Origin: Vicinamibacteria bacterium
GTDB taxonomy: Bacteria; Acidobacteriota; Vicinamibacteria; Fen-336
Reading direction: 5' to 3'
DNA: 64,000 nt
NCBI GenBank assembly: GCA_025994075.1
Contig: JAMQGV010000002.1
Coordinates: 1-64,000 of the forward strand
Positions 57,501-64,000 of the stretch are shown here, piece by piece. The position numbers and the translations under genes were made by a program. The notes below the pieces were generated by a model. That model saw only the letters and a list, made by a program, of their open reading frames with translations, did not search any database and was not told where the DNA came from. Numbering within the stretch: the stretch's first letter is position 1; each line of letters opens with the position of its first letter.

Positions 57501-57765
57501 GGGTGTTGAGGTAGGCGGAGAACAACCGCGGCGGATCGAACCCCTTCTTGCCGATGGCCTTCCAGGCGTCGCCATCGAGGATGAGCGCGTCGACCTCGCT
57601 CTCCCACAGGACCTCGAGCGGCACACCCTGGGCATCGTCGTCGAGGCAGGAGAGGCGCACGAGGGTGTGGTCGTGCTTCTGGCGCGGCGGCTCGATGTCC
57701 TCGACGAGATACTGCCGCGAGCGGACCCGGACGACCTGCCCCCGTGATGGAACCGCCACTCCCAT
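54550..57765 (-). CDS. drmD: DISARM SNF2-like helicase DrmD
   Basis: 1071 residues, first gene of the minus-strand run. Residues 1-60 form a small beta-domain (GQVVRVRSRQYLVEDIEPP). Motif I ADDVGLGKTIEAG (about 130), motif II DEAH in LLILDEAHNAAP (about 243), motif III FLSATPHNGHSN, C-lobe ATDAAREGVNLQNHC and MEQRNGRIDRV (about 590-640). An acidic linker (about 440-480) splits the lobes. The order drmD-drmMI is the class 1 arrangement. ATG 57765 faces the divergent Hsp70 gene across 208 bp. Confidence 0.92.
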   Translation of the reverse strand: MGVAVPSRGQVVRVRSRQYLVEDIEPPRQKHDHTLVRLSCLDDDAQGVPLEVLWESEVDALILDGDAWKAIGKKGFDPPRLFSAYLNTLKWNCVTATDPRLFQAPYRAGIDIKAYQLEPLRKALKLPRVNLFIADDVGLGKTIEAGLIVRELLLRQKVRRIVIAAPPSVVQQWRDEMEARFGLTFVIYGRDYVLEKRRERGYGVNPWKAHSRFIISHALVRDESYASLLRDWLDEPGVRSGSLLILDEAHNAAPASGARYAIDSQLTKAVRDLAPRFEHRLFLSATPHNGHSNSFAALLELLDPQRFIRGVPVRGPKVLDDVMVRRLKSDLREVLHEGFPRRVPDQIDIDGLPADAPERLLPRLLSEYAALRAERLQSTRKSVQNAAALITTSLQKRLLSSIEAFARTLKVHRDTLERQARKAAEPPRDLSLLSAAPDADDDRAELSEDDVAAEEAAQMEAATEATEGHAEPRPSTEEQLKRREKALLDRMTEVAEAARGQADPRVRKLVAWIREHLCPGTPPKWNRRRVLIFTEYTDTKRYLEQQFRQAFPDARERVASFHGGMADDIREELKRAFNADPDRHPLRILIATDAAREGVNLQNHCADLFHFDVPWNPSRMEQRNGRIDRVLQRAPEVYCRYFFFAQRPEDKVLQALVRKTDLVQRELGSLSRVLEQRLERLLGQGIRDADEQARQIDDEDATPGVRQAVDDELEVSRERREELSKQIEGLRSSLARSHKAIGFEETAFRDAISCALELLRAEPLKAETDAHGKPRWVFPALDAREGADPTWADTLDTLRPVRSKEQPPWEWRKAAPRPVVFADPGSLDADVVHLHLEHRVVQRLLGRFRAQGFIHDDLSRACVGQTRDPIPRVVVLGRLALYGEGATRLHDEVIAVAARWVEPDARRGALKPFGAEGETNALRLLEDALAHAREAGLAAPVQEKLLHNAAQDMADLIPHLEARGRELAESARADLDKRGEAEAADMVKILERQREWIQAQARKVEKEAQLTLDFDEDEKRQLDADKREWHNRLLQIPEELRTEPERIRRAYSVKATRIEPVGLVYLWPVTG

Positions 57766-57973
57766 CCGTGCGCGCCTCCTGGACCCGTGTGCCCGCCCGA
57801 AGCCCGGATACTACCCGAGCTGCGTGGAGGTCGAAGCATCGGGCGGCGCGGCCGATCTGCCAAGCCGGACCGATTGGCAGACCCTGACATGCGTGTCAGG
57901 GGGTCATGGGACCTGCCAGGGCTGGGGGTCGAGTAGGATCGGTGGGTCGCGCATCAAGTCCGGAGGCTGCCCC
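57766..57973. promoter_or_regulatory. Divergent control region between drmD and the Hsp70-TPR operon
   Basis: Two palindromes lie in the middle: CTGCCAA-N10-TTGGCAG (57857-57880) and CCCTGACA-TGCG-TGTCAGGG (57882-57901). They abut each other and sit about 70-115 bp from either start, the place expected for operators serving both directions. Clear -35/-10 boxes were not seen, as is common at this GC content. Confidence 0.5.
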
Positions 57974-60442
57974 ATGACTGGAGAGAGCGCGTCGGTTCTA
58001 ACGGCGCTGGTCAAGGCTGCTGGCGAGGTCGGTCGGCACATCGAGGGAGACCGCTACTGTCTCGGGATTGACCTCGGTACGACCAACTCGACTGCAGTCG
58101 TGATCGACGCGCAGCTCGTTCTCGAGGGCGACGTCGCCGCGGCCATTCGCGAAGTGTCGGTTCGGCAAGAGGGCCGGGACCGCTCTCAGTTCGACTGGCT
58201 CGTGCCGTCGGTGGTGGCGCAACCGTACCCTGAAGGGCCTTGGTGGGTCGGTCGTGGGGCGAAGGAGCTTCGGTCCTCCGGTCAACAGCGGGGCCGGACC
58301 TTGTTCTTCTCAACCAAGTCCGAAATGGGGCTGGGCCGGGAGCCCTTCTATCACTCGTCGGTAGAGACTTCTCTGGACACGCCCTATAAGGTGGCCGGGC
58401 GAATCCTGAAGGCGCTGGCTCAGGCGACCGAGGAGGAGTTCGGACCGCAGCCTCTCGATCGTGCGGTGGTCACCGTGCCCGCCTCGTTTCAGTTGGCGGC
58501 GCGGAAGGATACATTTCGAGCTGCCGAACTGGCCGGGATTCACCTCGGCGAGCGGGCCCTCCTTGATGAACCGAATGCGGCGTTCCTCGACTATCTGCTG
58601 ACGGTCCACGGGTCTGGTGGAGCGAAGCTGGACCTTACTTCGCCTCGGAACGTTCTGGTGTTCGACTTCGGCGGCGGCACCTGCGACGTCTCGATCATCG
58701 GGGTGCGAGCCGATGCCCGCGACGGGCGAGTCGCGCTTCGGAACCTGTCGATCGCCCGCTTCGAGCAACTCGGCGGGGACAACATCGACGCGGCCATCGT
58801 GGAGCAGGTGCTCTTCCCGGCTTTGCAGCAGGAGAACGGCCTCGACCGGCTCGACTTCTCATGGAGCGAGAAGAAGAACCGCCTGTTGCCGCAGCTCCTG
58901 GGGACGGCTGAGGCCCTGAAGCTCGCGATCTGCAGCGAGTACGCACGGTTGCGTGGCTTGAGGCGGGATCGGCCGATTGACAAGAAGACGGTGTACGCCT
59001 CGCAGCCTGGATTGCAGGTGGAACTGCCGGCCCGTGCGGATGCTGCTCTCCGCACGGTGATCCTGGAGCGGCCCTCACTCACCCTCGAGCAGTTCGAGAA
59101 GCTCCTCGAGCCCTTCGTCGACCCCGACCTGCCGTACCCGAAGGACACCGAGATCAACGCCGTGAACTCGATCTTCGCCCCGGTGAACGACGCCCTCGAG
59201 CGCGCGGGCCTGAAGCCTGAGGACGTCGACGGCGTCCTGCTGGCTGGTGGCTCGTCCTTGATCCCCCAGGTGCAGGACGCGCTGGCCGAGTTCTTCCCCA
59301 AGGCGACGCTGTTGCGCTTTCCGGACGAGCAGCGGACGCTCACGGCCGTCGCGCGAGGCGCTGCGCTTCACTCTTTCTTCCTTCACCTGCTGGGGCGACC
59401 GCTGCTCAAGGCGATCACGCAGGAGTCGATCGGCGTCCTGGCGCAGGGGGCGGAGTTCGTCGAGTTGCTTCCGCGGGGGACGGAGCTGCCGTACCCGGCG
59501 AGCGGAGAGTTCGCGTCGTTCACTGGCCTCCAGGTTCCTCGCGACTTGATGCGGGACGTTCAGATCGTCCTGGCGGCCGAGTCGGCGGACAAGATTCTGG
59601 GCGTCGAGCACCTGCGCGTGGGGGAGATCAAGTGCGCCGGCGAGCCGATCGAACTCCGCTGGCGGCTGGATGCGAACAAGGTGCTCGAGGTTGAGGCGCG
59701 GCTCGTCAACATGCCCGACGCGCGTTGCGAGGTGCGTCTGGAGAATCCGCTCTGTGCCGTGGCCTACCGCGACGAGAGGCACCGACGCATCGTCGAACTC
59801 GAGCAGCGCATCTCGGAGGGGATTGCCCGAAGGGTGCCGCGCTCCGAACTCGCGGAACCGATGCAGGAGATTGGCTGGGCGCTCTACGCAGACGGACGGT
59901 ACGAGCGCGCACTCGACTTCGCCCGCTCCGCAATGCAAGCCGAGGGCCGAGCTGACATCGGCATGCTCAACCTGCGTGCCCTGGCCTACGACCAGCTGGG
60001 GGCGCCCGAGCGGGCCGAGAAGGCTCATCGGGAAGCAATCGCCGTGGCGCCGGGGAACTCGACCGCGTACTTCAACCTGTCGCTTCTGCTGGATCGACAA
60101 GGGCGCGATGAGGAGGCTCTGAAACTCGCCCAGAGAGCTGTCGAGCTCGATCCGCGCGATGGTGCCTATCACGCGCAGCTGGGGGCGCTCCTCGAAGGCG
60201 CTGGAAGGGCAGCCGACGCGCGGCAGGAGTTCGAAACTGCAGCCCGGCTGCTCGACAAGGAGCCGTCACTCTCCTCCTTCCTGCGCCACTGGCGAATCAT
60301 GGTCGCCGAGCGGCTGGGAGACCAGGCCACCGCGCGGCGGCTCCGGGCATCGGCCACCTCTGGTGCGGCTCAGGCCGTTGGCTTCGACGAGGACAAGCTC
60401 CCGGCGCAGGCCGCAGGAGCCCTCGTGAGGAGGGAATCGTGA
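57974..60442 (+). CDS. Hsp70 (DnaK-like) with C-terminal TPR repeats
   Basis: 822 residues from ATG 57974 with GGAGG. The ATPase domain is complete: GIDLGTTNST (31-40), RALLDEPNAAFLDY (about 198), FDFGGGTCDVSI (about 231) and LLAGGSSLIPQV (about 420). A beta-rich substrate-binding-like region runs to about 600, shorter than in DnaK. Residues about 630-770 carry TPR-like helices (EIGWALYADGRYERALDFAR, TAYFNLSLLLDRQGRDEEAL, QLGALLEGAGRAADARQEFE). The replacement of the DnaK lid by TPRs suggests a chaperone that binds a specific protein partner. First gene of a three-gene operon. Confidence 0.88.
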   Translation: MTGESASVLTALVKAAGEVGRHIEGDRYCLGIDLGTTNSTAVVIDAQLVLEGDVAAAIREVSVRQEGRDRSQFDWLVPSVVAQPYPEGPWWVGRGAKELRSSGQQRGRTLFFSTKSEMGLGREPFYHSSVETSLDTPYKVAGRILKALAQATEEEFGPQPLDRAVVTVPASFQLAARKDTFRAAELAGIHLGERALLDEPNAAFLDYLLTVHGSGGAKLDLTSPRNVLVFDFGGGTCDVSIIGVRADARDGRVALRNLSIARFEQLGGDNIDAAIVEQVLFPALQQENGLDRLDFSWSEKKNRLLPQLLGTAEALKLAICSEYARLRGLRRDRPIDKKTVYASQPGLQVELPARADAALRTVILERPSLTLEQFEKLLEPFVDPDLPYPKDTEINAVNSIFAPVNDALERAGLKPEDVDGVLLAGGSSLIPQVQDALAEFFPKATLLRFPDEQRTLTAVARGAALHSFFLHLLGRPLLKAITQESIGVLAQGAEFVELLPRGTELPYPASGEFASFTGLQVPRDLMRDVQIVLAAESADKILGVEHLRVGEIKCAGEPIELRWRLDANKVLEVEARLVNMPDARCEVRLENPLCAVAYRDERHRRIVELEQRISEGIARRVPRSELAEPMQEIGWALYADGRYERALDFARSAMQAEGRADIGMLNLRALAYDQLGAPERAEKAHREAIAVAPGNSTAYFNLSLLLDRQGRDEEALKLAQRAVELDPRDGAYHAQLGALLEGAGRAADARQEFETAARLLDKEPSLSSFLRHWRIMVAERLGDQATARRLRASATSGAAQAVGFDEDKLPAQAAGALVRRES

Positions 60443-60930
60443 GTGCGGACTCCTCCCGTCGTCCGACCTGGCGTTCAGCGGCCAGCGATGCGGAAGCTGC
60501 CCTGCGACAGGCCCGGCTCGCGACTACTTCGCTGGACCGGTTCGTTCCTCACCTGCGGGAACTCGGGGAAGCCAGTGATCGTGCGGGCCGCGTCGATACC
60601 GCACGTCGGCTGGCGGAAGGCGCGGACGGGGGTGCGCTCGCGTTGCTGACCGCGCTTGCCGAGGGCGGGCACACCGAGCCGGGATCAGCGGAGAGGACCG
60701 GGCGCGCGCTGCTGGAGCGGTTGAAGGCCGCGCTGGACTTGGAGCCGGTGGGCGAGCGAGGGGAGTTCCTCAAGCTCGATGTCGATCAGGTCCGGGAGTT
60801 CGAGGTGCGCGGCGATCTGCCGGCCGGGGACGGCCCGTTCACCTGTCGTCTGGTGCGCTGCGGCTGGCGGGTCGGTGACGACGTCGTGGCTCGACCGCTC
60901 ATCGAACCGGTGGAGGACGCCCATGCCTGA
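60439..60930 (+). CDS. Short GrpE-like protein
   Basis: 163 residues from GTG 60439, overlapping the Hsp70 stop by 4 nt. The N-terminal half is helical (SDAEAALRQARLATTSLDRF, HLRELGEASDRAGRVDTARR). The end resembles the small beta-domain of GrpE: GEFLKLDVDQVREFEVRG, then GPFTCRLVRCGWRVGDDVVA, RPLIEPVED, comparable with the GrpE closing pattern of a Gly-Tyr/Trp turn and RPA-V. GrpE exchanges nucleotide on Hsp70, which would fit its place. The match is weak and made by eye. Confidence 0.5.
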   Translation: MSADSSRRPTWRSAASDAEAALRQARLATTSLDRFVPHLRELGEASDRAGRVDTARRLAEGADGGALALLTALAEGGHTEPGSAERTGRALLERLKAALDLEPVGERGEFLKLDVDQVREFEVRGDLPAGDGPFTCRLVRCGWRVGDDVVARPLIEPVEDAHA

Positions 60931-62161
60931 CCGACCTGTTCCCCGAGCGACGCGGCGCACGTGGGTCGTCGGATTCGGGGAGCTCACCCCGGAGCAGCGG
61001 CAGGTCGTGCTGCTTCCCACCACCCGACACCAGTTCGTGAGCGGTCCCGCCGGGTCGGGAAAGACACTGCTGGCCCTTCACCGTACCCGACGGCTCCTCG
61101 ACGAAGGTGTTCCGGAGTCGCGCCTGCGCGCGCTGGTGTTCACGCGGGTCCTGCGTTCATACATCAAGTCGGGCACGGAGGCGCTCGAGATCCCCGAGAG
61201 TGTCGTGGGGACCTACAACCAGTGGGTGACGGCGGTGGCGCGGGAGCAGGGCGTTCGCCTGCCGGGCGGTGCCGACTTCACGGAGCGCTTCGCGGCCGCG
61301 GAGCGGACGCTGCGAGAACACTTCGAGCGGGCGCGCCCTGGACCGGTCCTGGATGTCGCCATCGTCGATGAAGGGCAGGACCTTTCGGCAGAGGCCTACC
61401 GCCTGCTAACCCTTGCCGCGAGGCACGTCACGGTCTTCGCGGACGATGCCCAGCGTCTCTACGAGCAGGGGCTGGGACGGGGCGAGGGCCTGTCGATTCT
61501 CGGCGTCCCGCGCGAGAGCGCGGGCTTGTTGAAGAACCTGAGGAACAGCGCCGGGGTGAGCCGAGTGGCCCACTGCTTCCTGGACGCTGATCAGGCCGAG
61601 GCCTATCGGCGAGCGGGTCACTACCTGCAACGGCCGGGGCAGATGATGGTGCCGGCGTTGTACCGGGCCCCGTCCATCGATGCCGAGTGGGACCGCCTCG
61701 CGGCCATCGTCAAGCGCGAAATCGAGCGCAACGCGCGAGTCGCCATCCTGATGCCGACCAACCGCCTGGTCGGTTCGTGTGCAAACCGCCTACGGGAGCG
61801 CGGTGTGGATCCGGTGGAGACCGTCGTCGCGTGGGAGTCCGACGACGCCCGGTTCAACGACCTGACCCCGAAGGTGCTGACGGTTCATTCGGCCAAGGGG
61901 CTGTCGTTCGACTCCGTGCTGATCCCGCGTCTGACGCCGCGGGCCTACGGCCATATGCAGCAAGGCGCCCGAACGCTCCTGTTCGTCGGGGTCGCCCGTG
62001 CGCTCGAGTGGGTCTACCTGAGCACGGTCCAGGGCGAGGAACTGCCGGAGATCGGGCTGCTGGCGCCGGCGCTCCGCCAGGGTCACATCGAGGAACTCGG
62101 CGAAGCGTCCCGCGGTCACGCCCCTGCGAGGCAAACGGAGTTCGACGACATTCCGCTGTAG
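60923..62161 (+). CDS. Short UvrD/PcrA-type SF1 helicase
   Basis: 412 residues from ATG 60923, overlapping the previous stop. Motif I FVSGPAGSGKTLLALHRTRR (about 37-56), motif II VAIVDEGQDLS (about 150), motif III VFADDAQRLYE, motif V VLTVHSAKGLSFDSVLIPRL and motif VI LLFVGVARALEWVYLS. Only the core lobes are kept; the large 1B/2B insertions of UvrD are missing, so it may be a translocase that needs a partner. The Hsp70-GrpE-like genes upstream would be co-translated with it. Confidence 0.85.
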   Translation: MPDRPVPRATRRTWVVGFGELTPEQRQVVLLPTTRHQFVSGPAGSGKTLLALHRTRRLLDEGVPESRLRALVFTRVLRSYIKSGTEALEIPESVVGTYNQWVTAVAREQGVRLPGGADFTERFAAAERTLREHFERARPGPVLDVAIVDEGQDLSAEAYRLLTLAARHVTVFADDAQRLYEQGLGRGEGLSILGVPRESAGLLKNLRNSAGVSRVAHCFLDADQAEAYRRAGHYLQRPGQMMVPALYRAPSIDAEWDRLAAIVKREIERNARVAILMPTNRLVGSCANRLRERGVDPVETVVAWESDDARFNDLTPKVLTVHSAKGLSFDSVLIPRLTPRAYGHMQQGARTLLFVGVARALEWVYLSTVQGEELPEIGLLAPALRQGHIEELGEASRGHAPARQTEFDDIPL

Positions 62162-62225
62162 GGGTTCAGTCTCACCCGGCCCTCCATTGCAGGCTCAGGG
62201 GCTGGGTGGACTTCCGGTGGAGCCG

Positions 62226-62537
62226 ATGGAACAGGAGGTCGACGAGGTGACCGCTCCCTACGAGTCGATGACCGCCGACGAACTCGGGCGGGCGACGCGG
62301 AAATTCGACCGCGAGTTCGTGGCCTTGGAGGCGCGCCCGCTGACGGACGGGGAGCGGGCGCGCTTCGAGAAGGCGCGTCGCAAGCCCGGTCGGCCCCGGC
62401 GTGGCGACGGCGTCCGCGTCGTGTCGGTCAGCATCGAGCGCTCTCTGCTGGCCCGGGTCGACGCCGAGGCGCACCGGCTGGGTATCTCCCGCGCTGCACT
62501 TGTCGAACGAGGCCTGCGGCGAGTCCTCGGACGCTGA
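62226..62537 (+). CDS. Ribbon-helix-helix (CopG-like) DNA-binding protein
   Basis: 103 residues from ATG 62226 with GGTGGAG; an upstream ATG at 62187 is not favoured. The C-terminal 40 residues form a ribbon-helix-helix: VRVVSVSIERSLLARVDAEA, HRLGISRAALVERGLRRVL. The N-terminal part is charged and helical. Such proteins are antitoxins or repressors, but no toxin frame is next to it. It may regulate the upstream operon. Confidence in the fold is fair, none in the target. Confidence 0.65.
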   Translation: MEQEVDEVTAPYESMTADELGRATRKFDREFVALEARPLTDGERARFEKARRKPGRPRRGDGVRVVSVSIERSLLARVDAEAHRLGISRAALVERGLRRVLGR

Positions 62538-62588
62538 GGGTGGCCCGCCGGTTCCGAACGGCGCGCGTGGTGCGCGACGCTTGCTCGG

Positions 62589-63995
62589 TCAGTACGGGTA
62601 GAAGAGGGCGACGTGGGCCGGCCTTGCATCCTCCGGAACGTGGGCCGTGAGGTTGGCGATCAGGTCGGGGGAGATCGCCCGGAGTTCGGCCAGGGCCGCC
62701 TGGGCCGTCACCGAGTCGCCGAGGGCGAGGGCTTCGTCGATGCGGGCGAGTTCGCGGAAGACGCGGACTTCGGGGGCTTGGGAGTCCGGGGGGCAGGCGG
62801 CGTCGAGGTCGGCGCGGGCGTCTGCTTGCTCCTGCGCGCTCGCGTCGGCGAGGCGGGTGGTGCGCAGGCGCCAGCGGGCCGCGGAGCGGCGGACGTGGTC
62901 GGGGATCGCGGGGGAGTTGGCGAGGCGGGCGAGCCTGTGGAGCGCGCGCGGCGACGTGCGCGGGTCGAGGAGGACCTCTCCGCGGGACGTGGCGAGCGCC
63001 AGGAAGGCGTCGTCGCCGGGGCCCATTGCGCCCACCGTCTCGAGCCGCTGGCGGAACTCGCGGGCCGCATCGAAGGCCTGGCGATCGCCGAGCGCTGCGG
63101 CGAGCCGCAGCCACTCGCACAGGGGGCGCGAGACCTCGTCGTAGCTGAAGCCCGCGAACTGGGCGCGGGCGAGCTCGGCTTGCAGCGAGAGCGCCTCCTT
63201 CGGGCGGCCCGTCGCCGCCAGCAGGCGGCCGATGGCGCCGTGGACGGCGAGTTCCGGGGCGAAGGACTCGTGCGGAGGGTTCGGCACGGCCTGCCGCGCC
63301 AGGGCCAGCGCGTGCTCGGGCTGCGGGCTGCCGGTGTCCGCCGCGTGCTGCACCACGTGCGCGATGACCCGCATCCGCACGGGCCGGGGCAGGCGCTCGA
63401 GCCACGCGCGGGGCGGGACGTCGAGTTCGCCCCGGTTCTCTTCGTGGCGGGCGGCGACGGCTTCCACGAACTGGAGCAGGTAGCCCTCGTCGGAGCTGGA
63501 GTGCCAGGTGCGGCGGGCTCGGCGGGCCGCGTGGCGCACGGGAGACCAGGAGGTGAGCCCGCGCTCGGTGAGGACCAGCCGCAGCAGCGTGTCGCCGATC
63601 CGCCGCTGCTCGCTGGGCGAGCAGTCGATCAGCCGCGCGAGCAGCGCCTCGTTGTACAGCGCTTCGGTGGCCTCCGCGGCCGACTTGAAGGCGAGCACCT
63701 CGAGCCGGCCTTCGGCTGCCTCGCGGGCCTCGGCCTCCTGCTCCGCGCAGACCAGGAACCGGCGGATGCGGGGCGCCGTGCGGGCGACGGCGTCGATCTT
63801 GAGCGGCAGGCCGGTGACGGGGCCGAGGCGGCCGGTCTCGTCGATGCTCGCCGAGGCCACCGCGTCCGCGACCACCGGCACCCGCGAGACGCGCGCGACG
63901 AGGTGCAGGAAGAAGGCGAGGCCGAGGCTGGGGCCCTCGATCACGGTTTCGAGGCGGGCCCAGCCGCTGCGCGCGACGTGCGAGGCGAGGCGCAC
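62589..63995 (-). CDS. Lon-type (S16) protease-domain protein with helical repeats, likely partial
   Basis: 468 residues as seen, from a GTG at 63995; the frame is open to the window edge at 64000, so the real start may lie outside. Residues 1-80 are an S16 fold: catalytic Ser in EGPSLGLAFFLHLV (family pattern GPSAG) and Lys in LPLKIDAVARTAP, with SIDETGRLGPVTG between. No AAA domain is visible here. Residues about 150-460 are helical repeats. It may be a stand-alone Lon-like protease, or the C-terminal half of a larger protein. Confidence 0.65.
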   Translation of the reverse strand: MRLASHVARSGWARLETVIEGPSLGLAFFLHLVARVSRVPVVADAVASASIDETGRLGPVTGLPLKIDAVARTAPRIRRFLVCAEQEAEAREAAEGRLEVLAFKSAAEATEALYNEALLARLIDCSPSEQRRIGDTLLRLVLTERGLTSWSPVRHAARRARRTWHSSSDEGYLLQFVEAVAARHEENRGELDVPPRAWLERLPRPVRMRVIAHVVQHAADTGSPQPEHALALARQAVPNPPHESFAPELAVHGAIGRLLAATGRPKEALSLQAELARAQFAGFSYDEVSRPLCEWLRLAAALGDRQAFDAAREFRQRLETVGAMGPGDDAFLALATSRGEVLLDPRTSPRALHRLARLANSPAIPDHVRRSAARWRLRTTRLADASAQEQADARADLDAACPPDSQAPEVRVFRELARIDEALALGDSVTAQAALAELRAISPDLIANLTAHVPEDARPAHVALFYPY

Positions 63996-64000
63996 GACCG

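Overview
This window is GC-rich DNA, about 68-70% GC by eye, from a Gram-negative-type bacterium. The codon use and the core genes (lepA, hemW, a one-piece tmRNA, a GAF-domain protein) would fit Acidobacteriota, Myxococcota or a related deep lineage, but the sequence does not fix the phylum.

Left part (1-18.0 kb) is chromosomal-looking. It holds a GAF-domain protein cut by the window edge, a MagIII-like DNA glycosylase, a secreted protein, a polytopic membrane protein, tmRNA (4324-4686; tag A-ANDNVALAA), a truncated AbrB-like gene, lepA, hemW, a small membrane protein and a large secreted C45-type hydrolase. These are followed by two related coiled-coil proteins, a sigma-region-4-only protein, a VWA protein, an unrecognised 392-residue protein, a hicAB toxin-antitoxin pair whose antitoxin carries two zinc-knuckle motifs, a sigma-70-family factor and a small secreted repeat protein.

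The rest (18.0-62.2 kb) is a dense defence island. On the plus strand a tight four-gene operon (18052-25280) encodes a DUF6361-like protein, a phospholipase-D-fold protein, a large DEAD/SNF2-type helicase and a ParA-like ATPase. On the minus strand a near-continuous run of coupled genes goes from 57765 down to 25297. It begins with drmD and drmMI of a class 1 DISARM system. It then passes through an unrecognised four-gene module (small helical protein, alpha-solenoid, SNF2 helicase, Hsp70/actin-fold ATPase), a broken 5' fragment of a second drmA, a WGR-domain protein, a complete type I Zorya system (zorA, zorB, zorC, zorD) and an IetAS pair (AAA+ ATPase plus subtilisin-like protease) with its own promoter. 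It ends with drmA, drmB and drmC. DISARM is therefore complete but split by about 19 kb of other genes, two of which form known defence systems. The 130-bp homology between the drmA start (31272-31401) and the drmA fragment (42657-42786) brackets the WGR-Zorya-IetAS block and looks like the scar of its insertion.

Divergent from drmD, across a 208-bp region with two palindromes, is a plus-strand operon: an Hsp70 with C-terminal TPRs, a short GrpE-like protein and a small UvrD-type helicase. Two Hsp70-fold ATPases associated with helicases in one island is the feature least explained by known systems. The window ends with a ribbon-helix-helix protein and a Lon-type (S16) protease-domain protein that probably runs off the right edge.

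All functional names rest on reading the translated sequence; no database search was run.
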